DNA of 64,000 nt, from positions 813,001 to 877,000 of the forward strand of contig BSBK01002161.1 of the NCBI GenBank assembly GCA_027943335.1, given 5' to 3'. Of this stretch, positions 1 through 10,852 are shown one piece after another (positions within the stretch are counted from its first letter, which is position 1; each line of letters opens with the position of its first letter). The position numbers and the translations under genes are program-made. The DNA is from Chamaecyparis obtusa (lineage: Eukaryota; Streptophyta; Pinopsida; Cupressales; Cupressaceae). The notes under the pieces were generated by a model that saw nothing but the letters and a program-made list of their open reading frames with translations, was not told the DNA's origin and made no database searches.

Positions 1-616
1 CTTTGAAAAATCACCAACTTTCTAGTGTATTTATAGGGGTACAAGCAGGGTACTACAATTTTTCCAAAGTACCAATAACTAAGTCTTTGGTATGTTTATG
101 TATGGAAAAAAGGGTGTCTATATCTATGTTTAGATCTTCTAGTGTTTTGGGGAAGTGTGGAGCTCAAAGACAAAAAAGGTCTCTGCAGGGCTACAAGGCA
201 AAGCCATTAGGCCTCTGTGATAGTCTGAAGCTATTTAGCCATTTGGGAGTGTGGGTAACCCTTGAAACCTTGAAATAACTTTAATATACCCTCATACATC
301 TTCAAGAAACCAAATCCATAATTGGTTTACATTGGGAGGAGTCTTGGTTGGGTTGAGTCTCTTGAAGATTCATTTGGCATTGTGGGAAATAGTTCATTTA
401 TAAACCAAATTTAAGTAACTTATCTTGTCTACCAGTCCACCACCCTTTCCTTTGCATCAAGGGCTTAACTAAGGATCCAAGAAACCAAACTTCTCAAGAC
501 CACTACAAACATCACAATTACTGCTTGTTGCCAACGGGTCCCTGCTCGTTCTATTTTCTAACTTAGCGATCAAATTTGGGGAAGAATCAATGCAGGAAAA
601 GAGAAAGAGAGAAAAA
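1..616. other. Non-coding DNA, nothing recognised
   Basis: I find no recognisable gene, repeat or element end here. An open frame at 3-278 has no domain, no low-complexity pattern and no similarity that I recognise, so I do not call it a gene. The last few dozen bases run into the NOG1-like fragment that starts at 617. Confidence 0.5.
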
Positions 617-922
617 ATGGTGCAGTATAATTTTAGGAACAATTTGGCCCTTGGCCATATCAATACTGCTCGCAATCTCATTTCCAAAGTGGCCAAAGAC
701 TATGTTAGGCTGATAAAATATGGGGATTCTCTTTACCGTTGCAAATCTTTGAAGGTTGTTGTACTTGGATGGATGTGTACCATTGTTAAGAGAATTGAAT
801 TAAGTTTGGCTTACCTCAAAAAATTGAGGCAACATATGGAAAGGTTGTCATCTATTGACCCAAATACCAGGACTATTTTGATCTGTGGGTACCCTAATGT
901 TGGAAAGAGTTCTTTTATTAAT
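617..922 (+). pseudogene. NOG1: NOG1-like nucleolar GTPase fragment with an internal deletion
   Basis: NOG1 is a GTPase needed for 60S ribosomal subunit maturation in the nucleolus. The copy opens with the family's own first residues, MVQYNF. It then jumps directly to the [16 protein letters not shown] stretch, which in full-length plant NOG1 lies roughly 80-90 residues further in. It continues collinearly ([42 protein letters not shown]) to the G1/P-loop GYPNVGKSS at about 887-913 and FIN at 922. After that the similarity stops; G2-G5 and the long C-terminal half are absent. The whole protein is over 600 residues, and only about 100 are present. The frame stays open to 985 but the tail is unrelated. 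An in-frame ATG at 590 lies upstream, but 617 matches the family start. It cannot be a working GTPase. It is either a decayed duplicated gene or a captured fragment. Confidence 0.85.
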
Positions 923-2054
923 TATGATGAGTTGTGTCATTCCCATAATGTCCCATGCTCTCACCATGTGTACCCTCAAATATAGGATGTAAATCATTGT
1001 TCTCTTCTTGACCAAAGGCTTCCATATCTTGAGGTAGTGGAGTTATGTCACTGTTATGAACTCATAATTATGGTCATACCCTGGTGACAAATTTTAAATG
1101 GATACAAGCACCTTTTTTTGCAATGGTCAGGCCCAACCTTTATATCTTGATAACAGACCTGATTAATCCATGTGACAAATCTGTAGACTTGTGAGAATGA
1201 GGAAAGGATCCTCTACTATCCAAATTCAAAACTTGGGACTTTTCTTTCCTTCTATCTTTAGATTCACCACACACCACTAAATTTAGATTTTCCTCATAGT
1301 CTTATCAATTGAGAAGAGGAGTTTGTGTGTCAAATGAATCCCTATCCATATCAACTTCATGTTCTTCACCAGTTGCTGATTCAAAATTAGTCTTTGAGCA
1401 ATCTAAATACTCATCAAACCTCTCTTGAATGTCCTCACTACAAGGCACATGTAATGAAAAAGAACTGCTGGTCAAACTCAGAAAATTAGAACCTTCACAT
1501 GGTTGGCCTTGTTAAGTAAAGAATGTTAAACTATTCTCGAAACAAAGAGAAGCTCAATAATTTAAGGTCTCAGTCCACAGAGATGGTGAAAAAATGATGG
1601 GAATCAATGATGGAGAGTTTTTAGATAATGAGAAGACGTATATGTAGTGGAGGCCAGAAGGGACTTTTGTGGAGATTTTCTAGAGAGGGTTTCTAGATTG
1701 AGTACCGATGTAGAGATGATGATTCTGTAACCTACATCTATAAAACCTTCACAAATATCCCTTTTTTGGCCTCCACTCACACCTCTTCTCAGAATCTAGA
1801 AAATTTGGATATTGTTTCTCATCCATGCAGGAAATGTGCTAGTGATTGTATAAAATTACTTTTGCAAGATTGGGATCAATTATGAGAAGGTAAAAAACAA
1901 GATAATTTTAATGTATCTTTCATTTCTTTTATCCATTTATATTTTCTACCTTCTCTTATATTGGATATTGTGCAGTGTACATAAAGGCAAGGTGGTCATT
2001 ATTCTCAATGATCGATAGGTATAAGTCTTCCAGCCCTTACCCAGTAGCTAGGAC
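923..2054. other. Non-coding DNA, nothing recognised
   Basis: After the NOG1 similarity ends I see no further NOG1 exons, no domain-bearing frame and no element termini. The stretch is AT-rich and stop-rich in all frames. It may be decayed gene flank or old transposon, but I cannot assign it. Confidence 0.5.
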
Positions 2055-2520
2055 TAAAGATAACAGAGCTCAAGAGACCATCATAGTTGGTCTCTGTCTT
2101 TGGTCCATATACTGACAAAATGTTTTACATTTCATTAGCTCATCAAATGTGGTGATTTGAAAGAATTTAATGGATGATATTTTCATGTATAACGTACATT
2201 ATTTTAGTTTGATGGTGAATGAATTTATCTACTTTGCGCACTTGTATACATTGAGCACAACCATAAAGAAGCATCCCCTCCTATGGCTTCAGTAATATAA
2301 GCCATGGGAGGATATGCTTCTTTATGGATGTGCTCGTAGTATACAAGTGCATGGAGTCGATAAATTCCTTCAACGTCAACTGAAATAATCATGAAAATAT
2401 TCTATTAAATTCTTTCAAATCCCCTTATTTGATGAGCTAACGAAAGGTAAAATGTTTTTTCATTATATAGACCAAAGATGGAGACCAACTATGATGGTCT
2501 CTTGAGCTTTTTTATCTTTA
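2055..2520. repeat. 466-bp foldback (long inverted repeat), MITE-like or hairpin RNA locus
   Basis: The left arm (2055-2289) and right arm (2299-2520) are reverse complements over almost their whole length, with a loop of about 9 bases (CAGTAATAT) and the palindromic centre CTATGGCTT / AAGCCATGG. Both ends begin TAAAGATA when read inward. Inside each arm is a smaller hairpin (AGAGACCA / TGGTCTCT). Differences between the arms are scattered substitutions and short indels. No transposase frame is present, and I could not find a convincing target duplication. It could be a foldback DNA transposon or an inverted duplication that gives a long double-stranded transcript. Confidence 0.85.
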
Positions 2521-2574
2521 CTATGCTCATATGTCACTTTTTCAATTGGTATTAAATTTATTTCGACATCAGTT

Positions 2575-2748
2575 CTATAAGTCCAATGGATTCTCCTATC
2601 GGTATTTTACTACATATCCGTCGACTTTCCAACAAGTTAGCCATCAGAGGGAACCCCAATTCAATAGATACATGCGACGGGACTGCTATACATCCAACAG
2701 GTTCTCCTGTCAGACATTTACTACGTATCCATCACCTTTTCGATAGAA
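2575..2748. repeat. Two imperfect direct repeats, period about 115 bp
   Basis: Two stretches of about 60 bp resemble each other, beginning CTATAAGTCCAATGGATTC near 2576 and CTATACATCCAACAGGTTC near 2690. Both continue through TTTACTAC(A/G)TATCC. They lie just beyond the 3' end of element D and may belong to its degraded tail. No gene is seen between the foldback and element D. Confidence 0.5.
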
Positions 2749-2939
2749 ACAACATTGTAAAGAACCCCTTTTTCAACAAATCTATCCTATAGTAAAGTTT
2801 CTATTTATGTGGCCTTTTTCGATAGGAAATGATGTCAGAATATCGACGGTTATCACTTTTGTCGTAACTTCCAACACAAAAATGTTGATGGACACATCTA
2901 TCAAAGCTTTGACAAATAGGCATTGCAAATCTGACACAT

Positions 2940-3786
2940 GGTCATTAGAATATGGCTTCAAATGTACTAGTGCTTGTCTTTCCACTAAACTAGGTATTCC
3001 ATGTAGTCTTTTCATCTTGTACTCTTTCTCACTTTACTAGTCAAGATCTTCTCAATGTTGTCTCTGATCTTCTTAGGATAATCCAGATCATCATCCATCT
3101 CCTTATTCGATTCAAAGTACTCAAAGATATCAAAAATGTTGAATATAGGTGATATATCCATGTCCTCTGGTAATTCCACTTCATAATCATTTCCACTATC
3201 AAACTTCTTCAGAATCTTCCAAGGTCCAAACTTTTTAATTTTCAGCTTATTGTAGGTACCAACTAGAAATCTATTCTTCTTCAAATGAATCATAACCTCC
3301 TATCCAACTTCAAAAGATTTATGTATCCTTCTCTTATCTTCTCTCTATTTATATTTCAGATTACTATCCTCCAAATTCTTTTTAACTTCATCATGAAAAT
3401 TTCTCATGTATACTGCAAAATCCTTAGCTTCAACACTCCTTCTGGTCTCAGTAGGTAAATCTCTAAACTTTGTGGTTCCCTTAGGATGAAATCCAGTAAC
3501 AATCTCAAAAGGTGTCCTCTTAGTACTTCTATTCATAGAATTATTATATGCAAACTATGCTTGTGCTAAAACCAAATCCCAATTAGCATGCTTCTCTCCA
3601 ACTAAACATATGAACAAGTTTCCCAAACTCATGTTCACAACTTAAGTCTATCCATCTATTTGAGGGTGAAATGTAGAACTAAACTTCAATTCTGTATTCA
3701 ACTTCTTCCAAAGTTCTCTCCAAAAATAACCAGTAAACTTAGTATCTCTGTCTGAAATAATAGATTTAGGCAAACCATGCAATCTT
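2940..3786 (-). pseudogene. Element D integrase C-terminal half plus chromodomain-like tail
   Basis: This is the continuation of the integrase broken by element A. On the minus strand it starts [17 protein letters not shown], which holds the second catalytic Asp. It reaches FHPQIDG and VVNMSLGNL, where the catalytic Glu codon has become TAA two codons after a TAG. Then come FAYNNSMNRSTKRTPFEIV, the C-terminal domain ([21 protein letters not shown]) and the [10 protein letters not shown] segment. The tail [29 protein letters not shown] matches the start of a chromodomain, which in chromoviruses steers integration towards particular chromatin. The tail then decays through stops and a probable frame change. 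Catalytic loss is visible directly; the chromodomain call rests on the motif pattern. Confidence 0.85.
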
Positions 3787-5007
3787 TGTTGGATACAATT
3801 TTCTGAAGGACATTGTTGGATTAGCTATGTGTTGTCTTTGATGTCATACAAATGTCATATCAATTATCATTCTCAGTGTCTACCGAGCTTAGTCGGTCAG
3901 CTAGGCAATTCTCAGTGTCTACCGAGCTCAGTCGGTCAGCTAGGCAGTTGTTAGTGTCTACCGACCTCAGTCGGTCAACTAGGTGGTTTTTAGTGTCTAC
4001 CGAGATCTCTCGGGTGTCAAAAGGAAACATGATAGAAAATAGTGTTAACCGAGCCTCCTCGGTTATCGAAGGAAAGTTAGTGGTTATCAAGCTCACTCGG
4101 TCTCCAAAGGATGTTGCAGAATTCGCTGTGGTTACCGAGTTCACTCGGTCACTGAAGGAAATCTTTTTAGGATTAATGTTTACCGAGCAAGGTCGGCCCT
4201 TCAAAGGATTTTTTTATTGCAGTTTGTTTATCCCAGCCGACTGTTATAATAATTATTAGTTTCGACTTAACAATCTAAATGTTAAACAGAATGGTATATA
4301 TATAGAAGGTTAAGTGGTGAATGATATATACAGCATGCAGAAATCATTTTGAAGAAAGGTATGTGTGAATTTTGAAGGATGATTAGATATCCTTGAGGAA
4401 TAGCAAAGAATTATTTGATCAGTAAGGATCTAGTGAAGCAGAATAGAGATCTATAATCAGCAATTCAGTTGCAGGTCATTTCATTGTTACTCTCTTACAA
4501 TTGTAGCAGTGATATCAAAATCTCTTAACCGAGTTGGTTTAACAACCATTTTATAAATCCTCTAACAAGGTGATAGTTTTATTGAATTATTTCAAGACCT
4601 CTTACAAGGCCACTCCTAGTAGGGTGATTAAATCCTCTAACAAGGTCACACCTAATAGTGTGTTTCGTAACCTTTTACCGGGTTGGCTTCTAACTGGGCA
4701 TCACTTCAGAAGAGTGAAAAATAGTAACTAGTTACATTGGTGGTTTTTCCCATATTAGGTTTCCACGGTAAATTTGGCATCTCTTGTGTTCATGTTATTT
4801 TCTTTATTCATGTATGTTAATCAGTGATGAATGCTTAAGAATAGTTTAATTATTACACACTTCAAAGATCGAGTTTCAGCATTTCTCTATATGTTTACTG
4901 AGTGGCAACAGTAAATAATTTATTAAGATATCTAAGGGATCAATGGTAATATTTTATGGTTAACTAATTCACCCCCCCTCTCAGTTACTACATCTATATT
5001 TCCAACA
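3787..5007 (+). repeat. Element A 5' LTR
   Basis: It is bounded by TGTTGGA and TCCAACA. The U3-like part (3880-4200) holds a 39-bp tandem repeat and a series of ACCGAG...CTCGGT palindromes. The later part has repeated CTAACAAGGT-like motifs, a TTTTTCCCATATTAGG stretch and, near the end, a C-tract (ATTCACCCCCCCTCTCAG). It pairs with the LTR at 9632-10852 and differs by scattered, mostly C/T, substitutions. Open frames inside it come from the repeat and are not counted as genes. Confidence 0.95.
3876..4196. repeat. ACCGAG/CTCGGT palindrome array in the LTR
   Basis: A 39-bp unit beginning TCTCAGTGTCTACCGAG repeats about three and a half times from 3876. Degenerate copies follow to about 4196. 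Most units hold an inverted repeat such as ACCGAGCTCAGTCGGT, ACCGAGCCTCCTCGGT or ACCGAGTTCACTCGGT. The same array recurs in the 3' LTR (about 9718-10040) and, shortened, in both LTRs of element E (about 47620-47820 and 53390-53630). Position in U3 suggests regulatory binding sites, but this is inferred. Confidence 0.8.
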
Positions 5008-5009
5008 GT

Positions 5010-5021
5010 TGGTATCAGAGC
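5010..5021 (+). promoter_or_regulatory. Element A primer-binding site
   Basis: TGGTATCAGAGC starts two bases after the 5' LTR. It is the standard complement to the 3' end of plant initiator Met-tRNA, used to prime minus-strand DNA synthesis. Confidence 0.9.
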
Positions 5022-5069
5022 TTTTGGTGCTTGCAGGAAGGGTTTCAAGGACCTAAGCTAAAGATCAGG

Positions 5070-8000
5070 ATGTCTTACAAAAGAGAAATTCCAAGGCTTA
5101 ACAAAAATAACTTTTTAGCATGGCAAGGTCTCATGAGACTTCATCTGGCTTCCATTGGTGATTCAGGATGCAAATATATTGATCAAGAATATACAATTCC
5201 TACTAGAACATTAACTGTTGAAGACATTGTAGAGAAGAGGAACCATAACAATATGATGATAGACATTGCATCAGCTCTTAGCTATGAAGAATTTGATGAA
5301 ATCAAAGACTGCACAACTGCTCATGAAATGTGGAACAAACTGAAGAAAATCTATGGCAGTGATGACAATGTGAAGAGAGCCAAAGTAGAAAGCCTAAGAG
5401 GATAGTTTGATCAGATGAAAATGAGAGAAGAAGAAAACATTGCAAAATATGTTGAAAGGATCAAGACAAGTGTTAGTGCAATTAGAGCTTCTGGAGGAAA
5501 AATTGATGATGAAACTGTTATAAGTAAGGTTCTTAGAACATTACTTCCTATTTATGCAATAAGAGTTTCTACTATTCAAGAAAGAAGATGTGAAGAAAAT
5601 CACAATATAACTTTGGATGCCTTAGTTTGAAGATTGACATCCTTTGAACTGGATAACTATGACAACTATGTTCCAACTTCTAAAAATATTGAATCAACTT
5701 TTGAGGCCAAACTTTCACTCAAGAAAGGGAAGAAAATACAATTAGAAAGTGAAGAAGAATCAGAGGAAAGTTCTGATAGTGATCTTGAAGTTATTGAAGA
5801 ATTACTTGCAAAGAAATATTCAAGAGGCAGAGGAAAATACAAAGGTAAAACTCCCTTAATCTATTTTTCATGTGAAGAAATTGGTCATATTGCAGCTAGG
5901 TGCCCAAACAAGCAAAGCAAAGATGAGAATAAAGGTTACAAGTACAATGGCATGAAGAATTTCAAATCATTCAAGGATAAAGGTAAGAAAACATGTTTTT
6001 TTGCTAAAGATTTGGATGATAGTGAAGAAGAAATTGTTTTCATTGTTGTAAAAGATGAATCTGATAATGATGAAGATGAGATGACACTTATCTCTCATAT
6101 AAGAAAGAATGATACATGGATTATAGATAGTGGATGTTCACATCATATGACTGGTGATAGGACTAAGTTTGAACACTTTGAATACTTTGATGGTGGTAAT
6201 GTAAAGTTTGGAAACAATGAACCTTGTCGTATAAAAGGAAAGGGATGAATTTCATTAACCAAAGAACTTATATGTGATAATGCATATTGGGTTGAAGGAC
6301 TAAAGCATAATCTTCTAAGTGTAGCACAGCTAACTAACATTGGATTCAAAGTTGAATTCATGAATGGCAAAGCAAGACTGTTGGATGACAAAGGAAAACT
6401 GATAGGATCAGGCAAACAAACCAAAGGTAACCTATTTTATCTTGATCTTGGTGAATACTCATGTTTTATTGCTCAAATTGAAGAATGTTGGTTATGGCAC
6501 AAAAGGTTATGTCATGTAAATTTTGATAACATGATGAAAATAAGCAAATTCAAGAAAGTAAGAGGTATTCCTACTTTGAAGAAACCTGATGTTGGTCTAT
6601 GCAAGAATTGTCAAATTGGTAAAATGGGAAAGTCTAGTTTTAAAAGTAGAAACTATCAATCTGAAGATATTTTGGAAATTGTGCATATTGATTTATGTGG
6701 ACCTATTGGAATTGAGAGCTATACTAGAGAAAAATTATTTATTCTCTTTGTTGATGATTACTCTAGAATGATGACTGTTATGTATTTAAGAGAAAAGTCA
6801 GAAGCATTTGAGAAGTTCAAATGGTATTTAGCAAGAGTAGAAAAGGAAAGAAGAAAAAGAATAAAATTCTTGACATCAGACAGAGGTGGTGAACTCATCT
6901 CCCATGAATTCAATAATTTCTGCATTGAAAGAGGAATCAAAAGATAGGTATCAGCCCCGAGAACTCCTAAGCAGAATGGAATAGTTGAAAGAAGGAACAG
7001 ATCTATCATGGACTGTGCAAGGACTCTAATGATTGAAAAGAACATTGCTATAAAATACTGGAAGGAAGCTATCAGCACTATAGTTCATACCTTGAACCAA
7101 GTATAGCTGAGAAAAGACACATTCAAGACTCCTTATGAGCTATGGTATGGCTACAAACCAAATGTAAGCTACCTAAAAGTATTTGGTAGTAAATGTTACA
7201 TCTTAAAAGAATCTAGAAAAGGAAAATTTGATGTAAAAAGTGATGAAGGAATATTTTTTGGATATTCTTGCAAAAGTAAGGCATATAGATGTCTAAATTT
7301 GTCTACTCACAAAATCATAGAAAGTGCACATGTGAGAATTGATGAGTTTGCAGAAAAGACTGAAGAAGAAAGCAAAAAGGAACCAGAGGATTACAGAAGA
7401 TTTGTCTACATCAAACCTGATACATTGCCAGACACATCTGTCAATAAGGAAACTACATCTACCGAGCCCAGCATAGTAACTGAGTCACAAGAAGAAGTTC
7501 AGACTGAGTCACAAAGTACCGAGTCCCAGTCTGAAGCTACCGAGAAAGTATCTACCGAGCCCGAGCAACCTGAACCTGAAGATGAAGAAGATGCCAATGC
7601 AACTCATTCAGGAAGCAAGGAACTTGTATTGGCCAAGTACGTTAGAAAGCATCATACACTAGATCAGATTATTGGAAACAAATCAGATGGTACTATGACA
7701 AGAAGTAAACTAAAAGGTACATGTTTATTTGCTGATTTTGAACCTAAAAATGTCAAAAATGCATTGGAAAATGAAAATTAGATTGAGGCTATGAATGAAG
7801 AAATAGAGAAAATAGAGAAAAATAAGACATGGACTCTTGTACCTAGGCCTAAAGATAAAAATGTAATTGGGACAAAATGGGTATTCAGAAATAAGTTGAA
7901 TGAAGATGGTCAAGTATCAAGAAACAAAGCAAGATTGGTATGTAAAGGATATTCTCAAGAAGAAGGAATAGATTATGGAGAGACTTTTGCTCCTATTGCA

Positions 8001-9278
8001 AGATTAGAAGGTGTGAGGACTTTACTTGCATATGCAGCACATAAAGGATTTAAGGTATATCAAATGGATATAACATCTGCATTTCTCAATGGTATTCTTG
8101 AGGAAGAAGTCTACATTGAGCAACCTGAAGTTTTTATTGATCCAGACAAAAGGGATATGGTCTGCAAATTACACAAAGCATTGTATGGTCTGAAAAAAGC
8201 TCCTAGAGCATGTTATGAAAGATTACATAACTATCTTACTCAGATTTATTTCAAAAGAGCTAATGACAACAGTAATTTATACATCAAAGAAGGATCAGAT
8301 AACAAAATTGTTTTGGCAGAAATATTTGTGGATGATATTGTGTTTACAAGAAATGATGATTAGTGCAAAGAATTTTCAGAGCATATGAACAAAGAATTTG
8401 AAATGTCTATGTTTGGTCAGATAAAATTTTTAGTTGGACTTCAGATTCAGCAGAACAAAAATGGTATCTACATTACTCAGTCTAAATATATCAGGGAAAT
8501 ACTTAAAAAATTTGGTATGGAAGATTCAAAACCAGTTGGTACACCCATGTGTATTGGACTGAAGCTTACCAAAGATGATGATTCAAAAGAAGTAGATTAG
8601 ACCTTATACAGATCAATGATTGGAAAATTACAGTATCTAGTGCACACAAGGCCTGATATTGCCTTAGCAGTTGGTATAGTGGCAAGATTCTTAGCTAAAC
8701 CTAGAGAAAATCACATGATGGCAATCAAAAGAATCTTGAGGTATTTAAGGGGAACTAAAGATTATGGCTTGTGGTATAAATTTGGAGGCAATCTGGATTT
8801 AAAAGTGTTTACTGATGTTGATTGGGCAGGAAACATTGATGACAGAAAGAGGACAAGTGGTGGAGCATTCTTTCTTGGCAAGAGGTTAGTATCTTGGACT
8901 AGTAAAAAGCAAAAGTGCACATCCCAATCCATAGCAAAAGTAGAATATGTTGTTGCAATAGTAAACTGCTCTAATATTGTATGGTTTAAATAGTTTTTGG
9001 AAGGCATGAAGGTTGAGATCAAAGAACCAGTTGTTATGTTTTGTGACAATACAAGTGCAATAAATATTTCAAAGAATCCAGTAATGCATTCCAAAACCAA
9101 GCACATTGCTATAAAATATCACTTTGTCAGAGAATTGGTGTAGGACAAGGAAATCAGATTGGAATATATTCATACAAAAGAACAAATTGCAGATATCTTC
9201 ACCAAGCCACTACCTAAGGATGCATTCTTGTATCTAAGAGGCAAGTTAGGGGTCACTCCCCTGTCCAAGGTTCACTAA
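5070..9278 (+). pseudogene. Element A gag-pol polyprotein, copia order, about ten nonsense codons
   Basis: One frame of 1,402 codons runs from ATG 5070 (MSYKREIPRLNKNNF) to TAA 9276-9278 with no frameshift. In order: gag with a zinc knuckle (FSCEEIGHIAARCPNK, first Cys changed to Tyr); protease DSGCSHHMTGD near 6126; integrase zinc site (WHKRLCHVN, CKNCQIGKMG) and core (HIDLCGPIG, SDRGGELIS); a Ser/Thr/Glu-rich linker at 7440-7590; reverse transcriptase from about 7850 with FVDD near 8326; RNase H with DVDWAGNIDDRKRTSGG. Integrase before reverse transcriptase is diagnostic of Ty1/copia. Stops lie at 5403, 5628, 6246, 6945, 7104, 7779, 8361, 8598, 8991 and 9141. Several fit CAG to TAG decay, and five are shared with element E. 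Confidence 0.95.
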
Positions 9279-9618
9279 ATAAAGTTTTAGTGATGCATCA
9301 ACCAGAACATGTTGAAGATCAATCAGTTGATGCAGCATAGTTAGGGAATCATTGCATATGAATCAGTACATAAGGTACATTGATATTCACCGAAACTGTG
9401 TAAGTTGTCTTTGGCATGTGTTGTCAAAGAGGGAGAGTTTGTTGTCATTTCAAGAAATTTCTAAGGAGAATAATTTGAGAAGTTAAGAGGGAGAGTTCTC
9501 AGTTTAGAAAGAAGTTTGAAGATGATGGGAATTAGAATGAAGCTAAGGATATGTTTCTTACTCTTGGTTTCTCTGTAAAATTTCATTGTGCTATGACATG
9601 TTGCGTTGCCATCAATTC

Positions 9619-9631
9619 CAAAGAGGGAGAT
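9619..9631 (+). promoter_or_regulatory. Element A polypurine tract
   Basis: CAAAGAGGGAGAT lies immediately before the 3' LTR and is the expected primer for plus-strand synthesis. Element E has the same tract before its own 3' LTR. Confidence 0.85.
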
Positions 9632-10852
9632 TGTTGGATACAATTGTCTAAAGGACATTGTTGGATTAGCTATGTGTTGTCTTTGATGTCACACAAATTT
9701 CATATCAATTATCATTCTCAGTGTCTACCGAGCTCAGTCGGTCAGCTAGGTGATTCTTAGTGTCTACCGAGCTCAGTCGGTCAGCTAGGCAGTTCTCAGT
9801 GTCTACCGAGCTTAGATGGTCAGCTAGGTGGTTTTTAGTGTCTACCGAGATCTCTCAGGTGTCAAAAGGAAACATGACAGAAAATAGTGTTAACTGAGCC
9901 TCCTCGGTTATCGAAGGAAAGTTAGTGGTTACCGAGCTCACTCGATCTCTGAAGGATGTTGCAAAATTTGTTGTGGTTACCGAGTCCACTTGGTCACCAA
10001 AGGAAATCTTTTCAGGATTAATGTTCACCGAGCAAGGTCAGCCCTTCAATGGATTTTGTTATTACAATTTGTTTATCCCAGCCAACTATTATAATAATTA
10101 TTAGTGCCGACTTGACAATCTAAATGTTAAACAAAATGGTATATATATAGAAGGTCAAGTGGTGAATGATATATACAGCATGCAGAAATCATTTTGAAGA
10201 AAGGTATGTGTGAATTTTGAAGGATGATTAGATATCCTTGAGGAGTAGAAAAGATTTATTTGATCAGTAAGGATCTAGTGAAGTAGAATAGAGATCTATA
10301 ATCAGCAATTTAGTTGCAGGTCATTTCATTGTTACTCTCTTACAATTGTAGCAGTGATATCAAAATCTCTTAACCAAGTTGGTTTAACAACCATTTTATA
10401 AATCCTCTAACAAGGTGACAGTTCTATTGAATTGTTTCAAGACCTCTTACAAGGCCACTCCTAGCAGGGTGATTAAATCCTCTAACAAGGTCACACCTAA
10501 CAGTGTGTTTTGTAACCTTTTACCAGGTTGGCTTCTAACTGGGCATCACTTCAGAAGAGTGAAAAATAGTAACTAGTTACATTGGTGGTTTTTCCCATAT
10601 TGGGTTTCCACGGTAAATCTAGCGTCTCTTGTGTTCTTGTTATTTTCTTTATTCATGTATGTTAATCAGTGATGAATGCTTAAGAATAGTTTAATTATTA
10701 CACACTTCAAAGATCGAGTTTCAGCATTTCTCTGTATGTTTACCAAGTGGCAACAGTAAATAATTTATTAAGATATCTAAGGGATCAGTGGTAATATTTT
10801 GTGGTTAACTGATTCACCCCCCCTCTTAGTTACTGCATCTATATTTCCAACA
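9632..10852 (+). repeat. Element A 3' LTR
   Basis: Same length and termini as the 5' LTR, with the same palindrome array, CTAACAAGGT motifs and C-tract near the end. The right flank CTTACCAC returns directly to element D's integrase. Confidence 0.95.

Larger units (their letters stand above)
3787..10852 (+). mobile_element. Element A: nearly complete Ty1/copia retrotransposon
   Basis: Two LTRs of identical length (1,221 bp) bracket a single-frame gag-pol, with a Met-type primer-binding site and a polypurine tract in the right places. The LTRs start TGTTGGA and end TCCAACA, a perfect terminal inverted repeat. It sits inside element D's integrase. Removing it, with one copy of CTT, restores the integrase reading across the junction (EVVRLHGLP). 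The usual 5-bp duplication is not seen; only CTT is shared by the two flanks. The polyprotein carries about ten stop codons, so the copy cannot move by itself. Confidence 0.95.

Noticed and set aside
3..278. 91-codon open frame at the window start
   Set aside because: No recognisable domain, no composition bias and no context; the length is within chance for AT-rich DNA.
2055..2520. Foldback considered as a conventional microRNA precursor
   Set aside because: The arms are far longer and more uniformly paired than a typical plant precursor. Without small-RNA data I leave it as a foldback.
3876..4010. Regular 39-bp repeats considered as a CRISPR-like array
   Set aside because: The units are contiguous, without unique spacers, inside a plant LTR.
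3852..4259. 135-codon open frame in the element A 5' LTR with a repeating Ser-Thr-Glu-Leu-Ser-Arg peptide, and related frames in the E LTRs
   Set aside because: The frame follows from the 39-bp (13-codon) tandem repeat and palindromes; the opposite strand is open too. I treat it as repeat structure, not a gene.
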